NCBI GenBank assembly: GCA_963667575.2
Contig: CAXXHY010000011.1
Span: forward strand, 124,001 to 188,000
DNA: 64,000 nucleotides
Source of the DNA: G963665495 sp963667575
GTDB taxonomy: Bacteria; Desulfobacterota; Desulfovibrionia; Desulfovibrionales; Desulfovibrionaceae
Direction of reading: 5' to 3'
Part shown: positions 1-9,514 of the stretch, one piece after another
Layout: every line of letters starts with the position of its first letter
Position numbering within the stretch: position 1 is the first letter of the stretch
Made by a program: the position numbers and the translations under genes
The notes under the pieces: model-generated
What the model was told of the DNA's origin: nothing
What the model saw: the letters and a program-made list of their open reading frames with translations, nothing else
The model's database searches: none

Positions 1-2027
1 CTTTCAGGGCTTGTATTTTGTGGGCATGTCGGACCCAGGGTTGCACCCTGGGCTGTTGTAAGTCGCCCTGTTGGGGCTCGAGCGGCAAAGCCGGGGGGCC
101 CGGAGAAAGTGGGGCGCCGGTGTTGTTTTGAGGCAAACGCAAATCGACCCGCATGGCGCGAAGGCAAATGCGGCGTGAAGGCCCCGACAAAGGGCGTCGG
201 GCCATGTAGTTGTCTTCTTGGCAGGGATTTACAGACGAGGAATAAAAGGACATGCGGCATCGCACCGCCACAAAGCCCCAATGGGGCGGCATATTTATAG
301 CCCAGGGCAACGCCCTGGGTATGGCGGGGGATTTTTAATGAGCCCTGAAGGGGCGGTATGGCAATGTGCCGGTTTCTGCCATACCGCCCTTTCAGGGCTT
401 GTATTTTGTGGGCATGTCGGACCCAGGGTTGCACCCTGGGCTGTTGTAAGTCGCCCTGTTGGGGCTCGAGCGGCAAAGCCGGGGGGCCCGGAGAAAGTGG
501 GGCGCCGGTGTTGTTTTGAGGCAAACGCAAATCGACCCGCATGGCGCGAAGGCAAATGCGGCGTGAAGGCCCCGACAAAGGGCGTCGGGCCATGTAGTTG
601 TCTTCTTGGCAGGGATTTACAGACGAGGAATAAAAGGACATGCGGCATCGCACCGCCACAAAGCCCCAAGGGGGCGGCATATTTATAGCCCAGGGCAACG
701 CCCTGGGTATGGCGGGGGATTTTTAATGAGCCCTGAAGGGCGGCATGGCAATGCACCGATTTCTGCCATGCCGCCCTTTCAGGGCTTGATTTTGTGGGCA
801 TGTCGGACCCAGGGTTGCACCCTGGGCTGTTGTAAGTCGCCCCGTTGGGGCTCGAGCGGCAAAGCCGGGGGGCCCGGAGAAAGTGGGACGCCGGTGTTGT
901 TTTGAGGCAAACGCAACTCGACCCGCATGGCGCGCAGGCAAATGCGGCGTGAAGGCCCCGACAAAGGGCGCCGGGCCATGTAGTTGTCTTCTTGGCAGGG
1001 ATTTACAGACGAGGAATAAAAGGACATGCGGCATCTCACCGCCACAAAGCCCCAAGGGGGCGGCATATTTATAGCCCAGGGCAACGCCCTGGGTATGGCG
1101 GGGGATTTTTAATGAGCCCTGAAGGGGCGGCATGGCAATGCTACTGGAGTCCGTCATGCCGCCCTTACAGGGCTCGCTTTTATGGGCATTCGGACCCAGG
1201 GTTGCACCCTGGGCTGTTGTAAGTCGCCCTGTTGGGGCTCGAGCGGCAAAGCCGGGGGGCCCGGAGAAAGTGGGACGCCGGTGTTATTTTGAGGCAAACG
1301 CAACTCGACCCGCATGGCGCGCAGGCAAATGCGGCGTGAAGGCCCCGACAAAGGGCGTCGGGCCATGTAGTTGTCTTCTTGGCAGGGATTTACAGACGGG
1401 GAATAAAAGGACATGCGGCATCGCACCGCCACAAAGCCCCAAGGGGGCGGCATATTTATAGCCCAGGGCAACGCCCTGGGTATGGCGGGGGATTTTTAAT
1501 GAGCCCTGAAGGGGCGGCATGGCAATGCTACTGGAGTCCGTCATGCCGCCCTTACAGGGCTCGCTTTTATGGGCATTCGGACCCAGGGTTGCACCCTGGG
1601 CTGTTGTAAGTCGCCCTGTTGGGGCTCGAGCGGCAAAGCCGGGGGGCCTGGAGAAAGTGGGGCGCCGGTGTTGTTTTGAAGCAAACGCAACTCGACCCGC
1701 ATGGCGCGCAGGCAAATGCGGCGTGAAGGCCCCGACAAAGGGCGCCGGGCCATGTAGTTGTCTTCTTGGCAGGGATTTACAGACGAGGAATAAAAGGACA
1801 TGCGGCATCGCATCGCCACAAAGCCCCAACGGGGCGGCATATTTATAGCCCAGGGCAACGCCCTGGGTATGGCGGGGGATTTTTAATGAGCCCTGAAGGG
1901 GCGGCATGGCAATGTACCGGTTTCTGCCATGCCGCCCTTTCAGGGCTTGATTTTGTGGGCATGTCGGACCCAGGGTTGCACCCTGGGCTGTTGTAAGTCG
2001 CCCCCGTTGGGGCTCGAGCGGCAAAGA
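1..2027. repeat. Tandem array of a ~387-bp unit with inverted hairpin modules
   Basis: Five near-identical copies (starting near 1, 389, 776, 1164 and 1551) and a sixth partial copy (1937-2027) follow head to tail; the array begins upstream of the window. Each unit holds a module of three short palindromes (ccctttcaggg, cccagggttgcaccctggg, ccccgttgggg), a ~180-bp core, then the same module in inverted orientation. Copies differ by scattered substitutions and 1-bp indels. Reading frames of up to 290 codons cross it on both strands, but they merely repeat the DNA period and are not preserved through the indels, so I regard the array as non-coding. Function unknown; similar palindromic intergenic modules are known in other bacteria, but I cannot name this family. 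Confidence 0.9.
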
Positions 2028-2233
2028 TGGATAGTCAATGGTTTTCGATGAAACACACCTGTGCAGGCATTGAAATATATCATTACTATGCTGGGTTATA
2101 AAAAATTTAATTAGTATAACATAATATATTTTTTTATTTTTATATAAATATTGCAATTATAATACGTTTAATATAATGGTATAGGATATATTGATTTAAT
2201 CGTTGATGCTATTTTAATATGGGATGGTGGACA

Positions 2234-2590
2234 ATGCCTTTAAACGAGACAGATACACGTGCAGGAGGTCATCCTCCTGTTTATAATGTTGTCCGTCGGA
2301 GTGCCGGGAGGAATCTTATTAGTCGTTTAACATATGGCAATCTATTAATGCCTAGAGGAACTATAATTAGATCTTCTCAGGGGACTCTGGAAAATTTGGG
2401 GTTCGTTCCAGGAGGCGCTGTACGTTGGCGACTGCGAATCGGCTCCGGCATAGCCGGAGAGGTCGATATGTTACCAATTCTCATACTCCCTGGTGCAGTA
2501 GCCCACCATGTAGTTACAAGCATGCTACGGGCATTCCAAGGGAGTATGACAACGGGAACTAGATGGGAGGTAATAGGAACGCTTCCCTAA
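2234..2590 (+). CDS. Hypothetical protein, 118 aa
   Basis: I do not recognise this protein. The start at 2234 is chosen over 2219 because a purine-rich ggatggtgg lies just before it. It has no clear signal peptide or transmembrane segment; the middle is rich in Gly, Arg and hydrophobic residues and a short hydrophobic stretch (MLPILILPGAVAHHV) sits near residue 80. Upstream, 2028-2233 is strongly AT-rich and separates the gene from the repeat array, so it could hold its promoter. The gene stands alone, and its composition is less GC-rich than the neighbouring core genes, which fits an acquired or orphan gene. It may also be a chance ORF. Confidence 0.4.
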   Translation: MPLNETDTRAGGHPPVYNVVRRSAGRNLISRLTYGNLLMPRGTIIRSSQGTLENLGFVPGGAVRWRLRIGSGIAGEVDMLPILILPGAVAHHVVTSMLRAFQGSMTTGTRWEVIGTLP

Positions 2591-2690
2591 ATTCGCAATA
2601 CATCGATCTGGCACGATCAATATTTACAAAAGTTCTTATTGCCGAAATTGGACTGTTCCAACAGGCCACGAGCTGGATTTTCGCATCCGC

Positions 2691-4136
2691 TCAGAACATA
2701 AACCCGTCCTGAAAAACTCCGAAACAGGCGTCTGCCACGTCGGGTGCATAGCGTTTGCCGCGGAAACGGTTGATTTCGTCCAGGGCCATGGAAATGCCCA
2801 GGGCGGCGCGGTAGGGTCTGTGCGAGGACATGGCTTCCACAACATCCGCCACCATCAGAATTCTGGCTTCCGGCAGCACCTGGTCTCCGGCCAGGCCACG
2901 GGGGTAGCCCGTACCGTCGATACGCTCGTGGTGCTGGTAGACGATTTCCGCAACAGGCCAGGGAAAGGTGATGGGGTGCAGAATTTCGTAGCCCACTTCG
3001 CTGTGGGTTTTCATGATGCTCATCTCGATGTTCGTCAGCATGCCGGGTTTTGAAAGAATTTCTGCCGGAACGTAGATTTTGCCGATGTCGTGCAGCAGGG
3101 CAGCCACGCGCAGCCCTTCGACCGCATCTTCCGGCATCTGCATATGTCTGGCCATGGCCGTGGCCAGCTGGGTGACCCGCTGCTGATGGCCCGCGGTGTA
3201 AGGATCGCGTTTTTCCGCTGTTCTGGCCAGGGCCGAGACGGTTTCCTCAAAGGTCCGGCGCAGGTCGGACATGCTTTGCTTCAGGCGCAGCTCAGCCACC
3301 TTGGTGCTGGTGATGTTGCGGATGGCCAGGACAACGCCCGCCACCTTGTCGTCATCGTTGTGCATGGCGGCCATGGAAACATCCACGGGGATGGCCATGC
3401 CGTGGGCGCCGTAGAGCGTGGCCTGCTGTTTCAGGGATTTTCCACCCTGCAGGCGCAGGGCTTCGAGGACGAACTCCATGGTTCGGGACTTGCCGTTTTC
3501 GGTGGACAGATGCACCGCATCCGTGATGCGCATGCCCAGGGCGGCTTCGGCCTGCAATCCGAGCAAGCGTTCGGCGTACTGGTTGATGTAGCGGATGCAG
3601 CCCTGGCCGTCCGTGGAGACCACGGCTTCCCCCAGGTTCTCCAGGGTGGTTGCCTGCCAGCGCTCCTGGTCGCGCATGGTCAGTTCCATCTGGTGCTTGT
3701 ACACCGCCATTTCAATGCTGGTCAGCAGTTCGAGGTCCTGAAATGGTTTGATGACGTAACCGAAGGGTTCGGTCAGTTTGGCGCGTTTGATGGTTTCCTG
3801 GTCCGCGTGCCCGGTGAGATAGATGACGGGTATCTTCTTTTTTTCCCGTATGGCGGATGCGGCGTCTATGCCGTCCATGGGGCCGTCCAGAAAAATGTCC
3901 ATCAGAATCAGGTCGATGGGCTTGCTGAGACTTATTTCCACGGCTTCCTCGCCAGTGGAGACGATGATCAGTTTGGAGAATCCGAGTTTTTCCAGGCGTC
4001 GACGGATTTCGATGGAAAGGAGTTTTTCGTCTTCGGCAACGAGCAACAGGATGTCCGCATTGCTTTTTTGGTCGGAGGTGGAGAAAAATCTGGAGCCGGA
4101 CCGTGGCGCATCTGTTTTTTCAAGGTCTGTGCTCAT
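2691..4136 (-). CDS. Response regulator with receiver, PAS and HD-GYP domains (c-di-GMP phosphodiesterase)
   Basis: 481 aa. Domain order: a receiver (about residues 28-150, acceptor Asp in LMDIFLDG, conserved Lys in YVIKPF), a PAS domain (about 160-285), then an HD-GYP domain (about 300-481) with HDIGK and the HHERIDGTGYP signature. HD-GYP proteins hydrolyse cyclic di-GMP to GMP, so this protein probably couples a phosphorelay and a PAS-sensed cue to lower c-di-GMP. The metal-binding His and Asp residues and the GYP triad are present, so activity is likely. The start overlaps the stop of the upstream epimerase gene by 4 bp (ATGA), suggesting translational coupling. No histidine kinase lies nearby, so its partner is encoded elsewhere. 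Confidence 0.9.
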   Translation of the reverse strand: MSTDLEKTDAPRSGSRFFSTSDQKSNADILLLVAEDEKLLSIEIRRRLEKLGFSKLIIVSTGEEAVEISLSKPIDLILMDIFLDGPMDGIDAASAIREKKKIPVIYLTGHADQETIKRAKLTEPFGYVIKPFQDLELLTSIEMAVYKHQMELTMRDQERWQATTLENLGEAVVSTDGQGCIRYINQYAERLLGLQAEAALGMRITDAVHLSTENGKSRTMEFVLEALRLQGGKSLKQQATLYGAHGMAIPVDVSMAAMHNDDDKVAGVVLAIRNITSTKVAELRLKQSMSDLRRTFEETVSALARTAEKRDPYTAGHQQRVTQLATAMARHMQMPEDAVEGLRVAALLHDIGKIYVPAEILSKPGMLTNIEMSIMKTHSEVGYEILHPITFPWPVAEIVYQHHERIDGTGYPRGLAGDQVLPEARILMVADVVEAMSSHRPYRAALGISMALDEINRFRGKRYAPDVADACFGVFQDGFMF

Positions 4137-5059
4137 AGCAGATCCCCCAGAGCCTGGTCGATGACGGGAAAAGCAAAGACATAGCCGCTATCCAGCAAAC
4201 GCTGGCAGGAAACGCGCTGTCCGGAGAGCAGCAGTTCGTCCGCCATGCGCCCCAGGGCCATGCGCAGCGCGTAGGTCGGCGCGGTGAACAGTGCCGGACG
4301 TCCCATGGCCTTGCCGATGGCCTGGGCAAAGTGTTTCATGATCAGCGGATTGGGGGCCACCAGATTGTACGGGCCTGCTGCCGTATCCTGCTGCAGCAGG
4401 TGCATGATGGCGCCCACTTCATCGCGCAGGTGAATCCAGGAAACCCACTGTCTGCCGCTGCCCAGGGAGCCACCTACGAAGAATTTGAAAGGCATGAGCA
4501 TTCTGGGCAGCGCGCCACCATTGCGCCCCAGAACAAGGCCCGTACGCACCACCACCCGGCGTACGCCCAAGGAAAGGACTTCTTCGGTGCTTTGTTCCCA
4601 TGCCGCGGCGGTTTCCGCCAGAAAACTGCCGCTCTTGGGAGCGCTGTCTTCGGTGAGTAGTTCGTCCTCGCGCAATCCGTAAAAACCCACGGCCGAGGCC
4701 TGGATCAGCGCTTTGGGCCTGTCCGCGGCTTCCCGAATGGTCTGGCAGACTGCCTGGCCAGCCTGGACCCGACTGTCCACGATGCGTTTTTTCTGGTCCG
4801 GGGACCAGCGTCCGGCGGCAATGTTTTCTCCGGCCAGGTTGACCACTGCGTCCGCGCCGTCCACTTCCTCGCCCCAGCCCGAGGCTGTTTTGCCATCCCA
4901 TCCGGCAAAGCGCAGCCGCTCGGATTTTTCCGCGACAAAACGTCGTTCCGCCCGTTTCGGGCTGCGTCCCACAACCACCACCTCATGGCCGGAATTCAAA
5001 AGCGAAGTGACGAGCAGCCTTCCGATGAAGCCGGTTCCTCCGAGAATGATGGTTTTCAT
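4133..5059 (-). CDS. TIGR01777-type SDR epimerase
   Basis: 308 aa with an N-terminal NAD(P)-binding Rossmann motif (GGTGFIG at residues 7-13) and the conserved AVVNLAGENIA segment. The C-terminal part matches the TIGR01777/YfcH (SDR39U1) family of atypical short-chain dehydrogenase-like epimerases, which are usually about 300 aa. The substrate of the family is unknown. It is the first gene of a two-gene unit with the HD-GYP regulator (4-bp overlap). The 262-bp gap to the divergent gene at 5322 should hold promoters for both directions. Confidence 0.85.
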   Translation of the reverse strand: MKTIILGGTGFIGRLLVTSLLNSGHEVVVVGRSPKRAERRFVAEKSERLRFAGWDGKTASGWGEEVDGADAVVNLAGENIAAGRWSPDQKKRIVDSRVQAGQAVCQTIREAADRPKALIQASAVGFYGLREDELLTEDSAPKSGSFLAETAAAWEQSTEEVLSLGVRRVVVRTGLVLGRNGGALPRMLMPFKFFVGGSLGSGRQWVSWIHLRDEVGAIMHLLQQDTAAGPYNLVAPNPLIMKHFAQAIGKAMGRPALFTAPTYALRMALGRMADELLLSGQRVSCQRLLDSGYVFAFPVIDQALGDLL

Positions 5060-5321
5060 GGCGCCTCCCGCATGAGAATATTTGTTTTTGGTATAAGGTA
5101 ACGCATCCGGGTGCGTACAGCAACACGGCAGGAATATTTTTCTGGTGGTTGCGGAGTATTTTCCAGTGGAAAAACAAGGGGGACCATGTGTTCTGGGTAA
5201 GTCGGAAAAAGAAAATCCGTGCCGGCTCCAGGGAAAACGCCGATTAAATAATTGTCTCCCGCGCCCGAACAGGCTATAGCATTGCTTTCATCGCCAACCA
5301 CATGGAGCAAAGGAGTCATCG

Positions 5322-5876
5322 ATGCGCGATCCCAAGGCATTCACTCTGTTCAGCGGCGGCGCCAAAGGTGCGGAAGCGGCATTTGGCGAACTGGCCGAAA
5401 AATACGGCCTGCAGGAAATCAACTACACTTTCGAAGGTCATGAATCACTCAGGTCACGCGGATTACGCAGCCTTACTTTTGAAGAACTTGCCAAAAAAGA
5501 TGTCAGCCTTACTTATGTGAGCAGACTGCTGCACCGCAAGTTTACCAACGCCCCCTTGATGCGGCGTATCTTGCAGAGCATCATGTACCAGATCGACAAC
5601 GGCGTTGAGATTTTTGTTGTCGGTACCATCCAGGCCGATGACACGGTCAGGGGCGGCACCGGCTGGGGCGCTGAATTCGCCAAGATTTGCAATAAATCTC
5701 TGTATGTCTTTGATCAGAACAAGGACTGCTGGTTCAAATGGGCCAAGGATTTTTGGGAAAAACAGGACGCTCCTGTGATTACCCATTTTCATTTTACGGG
5801 TACGGGCACACGCTTTTTGGAAGAAAACGGCCGCAAGGCCATTGAAGAGCTGTTTGTCCGGAGCTTTGACAGTTAA
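5322..5876 (+). CDS. SLOG-like nucleotide-binding protein, hypothetical
   Basis: 184 aa. An N-terminal FSGGAKGAE stretch (residues 9-17), an internal GGTGWGAEFAK stretch and FTGTGTRFLEE near the C-terminus are glycine-rich phosphate-binding loops like those of YpsA/LOG/DprA (SLOG) Rossmann-like folds. This is a fold-level inference; no catalytic residues of a known SLOG enzyme can be assigned. An ATG preceded by caaaggagtcatcg gives a good ribosome binding site. It lies 33 bp upstream of the cyclophilin gene in the same direction, so the two are probably cotranscribed. No signal peptide, so cytoplasmic. Confidence 0.6.
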   Translation: MRDPKAFTLFSGGAKGAEAAFGELAEKYGLQEINYTFEGHESLRSRGLRSLTFEELAKKDVSLTYVSRLLHRKFTNAPLMRRILQSIMYQIDNGVEIFVVGTIQADDTVRGGTGWGAEFAKICNKSLYVFDQNKDCWFKWAKDFWEKQDAPVITHFHFTGTGTRFLEENGRKAIEELFVRSFDS

Positions 5877-5909
5877 CCCCTCCACGAGACGGGAAGGAGT
5901 TTTTTTGGA

Positions 5910-6506
5910 ATGATCACTCAGTTCGTTTGTATCGGACTTGTCTGCGCAACTCTGTTTACCATCCACTGCGCGTTGCCTGCCAAGGCCAATGCTGCCGAAG
6001 GCGCCAATCCCGTGGCCAGACTGGAAACCACCAAAGGTGTCATCGACATTGAGCTGTATACGGACAAGGCCCCGGAAACCGTTCAGAATTTCATCACATA
6101 CGTCAAAGACGGTTTTTACGACGGGACTATTTTTCACCGGGTCATTGATGGTTTCATGATCCAGGGTGGCGGCATGGACAAGGATATGAATGAAAAAACC
6201 ACGCGCGAGCCCATCAAGAATGAGGCGGACAATGGTCTGAAGAACGAAAAGTACACCATTGCCATGGCCCGGACCATGGATCCGCATTCGGCCAGCTCGC
6301 AGTTTTTCATCAATGTGAAAGACAATGCCTTCCTGGATTTTCGCGCACCCACCCCGCAGGGCTGGGGATACGCGGTTTTCGGCAAGGTAGTCGCCGGGCA
6401 GGATGTTGTGGACGCCATCAAGAGCGTGGCCACAGGCACCAAGGGATTTCATGAGAATGTTCCCACCGAGCCCGTTGTCATCACCAAGGCCGAAATGGTT
6501 CAGTAG
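5910..6506 (+). CDS. Exported cyclophilin-type peptidyl-prolyl isomerase
   Basis: 198 aa. A hydrophobic N-terminus ending in ALPAKANA looks like a Sec signal peptide with cleavage near residue 28, so the enzyme should work in the periplasm. The mature part has cyclophilin signatures: FHRVIDGFMIQGGG, ARTMDPHSASSQFFIN and YAVFGKVV, with the active-site Arg, the Phe and the SSQFFIN block present. It catalyses cis-trans isomerization of Xaa-Pro bonds in exported proteins (PpiA-like). Strong ribosome binding site (gggaaggag). A hairpin terminator follows at 6536-6560. Confidence 0.9.
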   Translation: MITQFVCIGLVCATLFTIHCALPAKANAAEGANPVARLETTKGVIDIELYTDKAPETVQNFITYVKDGFYDGTIFHRVIDGFMIQGGGMDKDMNEKTTREPIKNEADNGLKNEKYTIAMARTMDPHSASSQFFINVKDNAFLDFRAPTPQGWGYAVFGKVVAGQDVVDAIKSVATGTKGFHENVPTEPVVITKAEMVQ

Positions 6507-6535
6507 TACCAGGTCTGCAGGAAAAGCATTCTACG

Positions 6536-6560
6536 AGGCGCCGCAAGGCGCCTTTTTTTT
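6536..6560 (+). terminator. Rho-independent terminator after cyclophilin gene
   Basis: A 7-bp GC-rich stem (aggcgcc/ggcgcct) with a GCAA tetraloop followed by eight T residues, 30 bp after the cyclophilin stop codon. Confidence 0.9.
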
Positions 6561-7184
6561 CGCCCATGCCAGTACATAACTGTCACGACAGACAAGAAAA
6601 ATGTGACAGTGATCAGGGATACACGGAAGTATTCATTTGCTCGATACAAAAGCGTCGATTGTAATCAAAAAACCTTTTATTACTTATATCGTAAATATTC
6701 CAAAGAGTTAAAAAGTGACAGCCGCTCGTCACGTTCCCTTTTGTTATTGAGACCTCACACTTGTCCGATTATCTGGACTTTTCCTTTATTTGTGATATAC
6801 TAGTCTGCAATTCTCTTTTTTGTGCTGATAGTAATGCGACTTTTCTGTAGTGCAACCTGAGTTGTTGGCAGCATTGTCCAATTCGGTTCTCTCTTTGCGG
6901 GTATTAATAAGCTTGTCATTGGCGATAGAGATTTTTGGTGCCCCGTACGATTATTGAGAACAACTTTGATATAGAGATGTCTTTTGTCTGAACGAAATTG
7001 TAAATAATAAAAAATTGTAAAGTATATCCATATAAAAGTAGTACCAATTGATATATTTGTACTGCGCAGTAAAATATCCATGATAGTAACAGTATATAAT
7101 TAAAGTAATGTGATTGTATGCTGTTTATTATCAGTAATTTAGAGAATGCATTTTGTTATATATAAGAACAATAAGGGGGGAGGA
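6561..7184. other. AT-rich intergenic region, no gene seen
   Basis: About 620 bp of AT-rich DNA between the cyclophilin terminator and the chemoreceptor. Short ORFs on both strands lack ribosome binding sites and resemble nothing I know. The region next to the chemoreceptor should hold its promoter, but I could not assign clear promoter boxes. Confidence 0.5.
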
Positions 7185-9230
7185 ATGTTGAAAATCAAGC
7201 TTCAGGGGCAACTTTTACTACCGGTGTTGTGTGTAATGATTCTTGGAATAGCGTCATTACAAATTTTTACCTATCTGGAATCGTCTGATATTCTGGAAAA
7301 TGAAATTGAAGATGCAATCAGCAGAGATCGGGATGCGGCTGTGCGCAGCGTCAACGCCTGGTTTCAGAAAACTTCCGTGCAGGTTCTGAACTGGAGCAGG
7401 GAAAAGAAGTTCATCAGAACCCTGGAAGGAGATGAAGAAGCCAGAAAGAGCGTTGAGGATTTTGTTCAGACCGTGATCAAGGATTTCCCGTCGTTTCTTG
7501 ATATGGAACTGGTCAATTCGGAAGGGAGAATTCCAGCGGGGACCTCGCCGGACGACAACACTATCGACCTTTCTGATCGCCCGTACTTCAAGGCCTCCAT
7601 GGGAGGAGAGGTGTATATTTCGCAGCCGTTGCTTTCCAAAAGAACCGGCGTTCCCGTGGTGGCCATTTCCGCGCCTGTCAAAGACAAAACCGGAACAGTA
7701 CGCGGCGTGTTGCTGGTGGTTATGACTTTTACCGCACTGTATGAAGATATGCTCGCACCGGTGAAGATCGGCAAAAGCGGGTATGCGTTCGCCGTTGACG
7801 ACACCGGCCTGGTTGTCGGTCACCCCGTGGCGGAACAGGTGATGCAGAAATCCATAGCCCAGGAGAGTTACGGCAAGTCCATGCTCACTCAAAAGTCGGG
7901 CATGGAAAAATACTATTACAAGGAACTGAATGAATGGAAGCTGATGGCTTTTGGGGAAGCCGAAGTGCCCCACTGGCATATTGCGGTTTCCGCTCCACTG
8001 GACGAATTGCTGGCCCCCTTGAAAACCATGCGCAACATGGCCATAGCAGGGGCCTGCATCATCATCGCCATTGCCGTGGGAATCATCTTTCTTGTGGTTC
8101 GCCGGATAACGCGTGCCATAGAAATCACCGTGGCCAATGCTTCCAGGATTGCCGCCGGCGATACGAACATTGATGTGCCGGAATCCATGGCGCGCAAGCA
8201 GGATGAAATCGGGGAGCTTTCGCGCGCATTCGAGAAGATGGCCGAGAACCTGCGCATCAAGATTGACGAAATAACGGAGCAGAGCGCCATGGCCAGGCAC
8301 AAGGCCGAGGAAGCCATGGAAGCCACCCACAGAGCCGAGGAAGCCCAGCACAAGGCCGAGCGCGCCAAACAGGAAGGCATGCTGCAGGCAGCGGAAAACC
8401 TCGAACAGATTGTGGCGCAGATCGCTTCGGCCTCCGAGGAACTCAATTCGCAGATTCAGGAGTCCAGAAAGGGTTCGGAAGTGCAGCGCGAGCGGACATC
8501 CGAAACAGCAACAGCCATGGAGGAAATGAACGCCACTGTGCTGGAAATCGCCAATAATGCCTCACAGGCCGCGGATAATGCCGAGCAGGCCAGGATGCAG
8601 GCTGCAGAGGGCGGTACGATTGTCCAGAATGTGACCACTTCCATCGAGAAGTTGAATCACGAAACAACCAAGCTGAATACGGAAATGACGGAACTCGGCG
8701 AGCAGGCGCAGTCCATTGGGCAGATTATGACCGTAATCAGCGACATTGCGGATCAAACCAATCTTCTCGCCCTGAACGCGGCCATTGAAGCGGCCCGTGC
8801 GGGCGAAGCGGGCCGGGGATTTGCCGTGGTCGCGGATGAAGTCAGAAAACTCGCGGAAAAGACCATGACCGCGACACAGCAGGTGGGCAGTGCTATCAAG
8901 GCCATTCAGAACAGCACCAGCAAAAGCATCGACTCCATGAAGCATACCTCCGAGATGGTCGCCACCAGTACGGATCTCACCCAGGAGGCAGGGGGAGCGC
9001 TCGGCAGGATTATCGAAATCATCGACGGCACCGTGGACCAGGTGCAGGCCATTGCCACGGCCGCAGAGGAACAGTCCGCAACGTCGGAAGAGATCAACCG
9101 GGGTACCGACGAGATAAACACCATTGCCAACGAAACAGCCGACGCCATGTCCCAGTCTGCCGTGGCCATAGAAGCCCTGGCCGAACTGTCCGAACGTTTG
9201 CGGCTGATAATCGAAGAAATGAAAAGCTAG
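7185..9230 (+). CDS. Methyl-accepting chemotaxis protein with cache sensor
   Basis: 681 aa. The start at 7185 is preferred because aaggggggagga precedes it; an upstream in-frame ATG at 7146 has no such site. A transmembrane segment near residues 9-29 is followed by a large periplasmic domain with the dCache-like features DRPYFKASM and PVVAISAPVKD, then a second transmembrane segment (about 280-305), a HAMP domain, and a long cytoplasmic coiled coil. The coiled-coil tip carries the highly conserved DQTNLLALNAAIEAARAGEA signature that docks CheA/CheW. The ligand is unknown; dCache receptors often bind amino acids. The gene is monocistronic. Confidence 0.95.
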   Translation: MLKIKLQGQLLLPVLCVMILGIASLQIFTYLESSDILENEIEDAISRDRDAAVRSVNAWFQKTSVQVLNWSREKKFIRTLEGDEEARKSVEDFVQTVIKDFPSFLDMELVNSEGRIPAGTSPDDNTIDLSDRPYFKASMGGEVYISQPLLSKRTGVPVVAISAPVKDKTGTVRGVLLVVMTFTALYEDMLAPVKIGKSGYAFAVDDTGLVVGHPVAEQVMQKSIAQESYGKSMLTQKSGMEKYYYKELNEWKLMAFGEAEVPHWHIAVSAPLDELLAPLKTMRNMAIAGACIIIAIAVGIIFLVVRRITRAIEITVANASRIAAGDTNIDVPESMARKQDEIGELSRAFEKMAENLRIKIDEITEQSAMARHKAEEAMEATHRAEEAQHKAERAKQEGMLQAAENLEQIVAQIASASEELNSQIQESRKGSEVQRERTSETATAMEEMNATVLEIANNASQAADNAEQARMQAAEGGTIVQNVTTSIEKLNHETTKLNTEMTELGEQAQSIGQIMTVISDIADQTNLLALNAAIEAARAGEAGRGFAVVADEVRKLAEKTMTATQQVGSAIKAIQNSTSKSIDSMKHTSEMVATSTDLTQEAGGALGRIIEIIDGTVDQVQAIATAAEEQSATSEEINRGTDEINTIANETADAMSQSAVAIEALAELSERLRLIIEEMKS

Positions 9231-9265
9231 ACATAGCGGCCGCAGGCCGGCACCAGAACAATCAA

Positions 9266-9300
9266 AGCTGCCCGGAAAGAGGTTCACCTTCCGGGCAGCT
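9266..9300. terminator. Inverted repeat after chemoreceptor gene
   Basis: Perfect 12-bp arms (agctgcccggaa/ttccgggcagct) around an 11-base loop, 35 bp after the stop codon. No T-run follows, so termination is plausible but not certain. Confidence 0.45.
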
Positions 9301-9514
9301 GCGAGTCGGAGGTTCTTTGACGATGCTCCTGCTCGCCCTGTTGCTCGCAGGGTGCGTTGTATGTCGTAACAGATGCGGCGGGTTTCGCTGATTTTTCCTG
9401 TAGTCCAGGCACCTTGCCCCTGCGGCCGCATCGGACAAAGCATCCGGTACGGCCGTCTTGTCTTGTCCGGGGGAATTGACTTCCCCGCATACCGTGCCTA
9501 TGCCTTTCCTTCGT

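Noticed and set aside
1..2027. CRISPR array
   Set aside because: The units are ~387 bp with no unique spacers, and no cas genes are near.
1284..2156. 290-codon ORF (minus strand) and several others through the tandem array
   Set aside because: They follow the repeat period, occur on both strands, and change frame where copies differ by one base. No ribosome binding sites.
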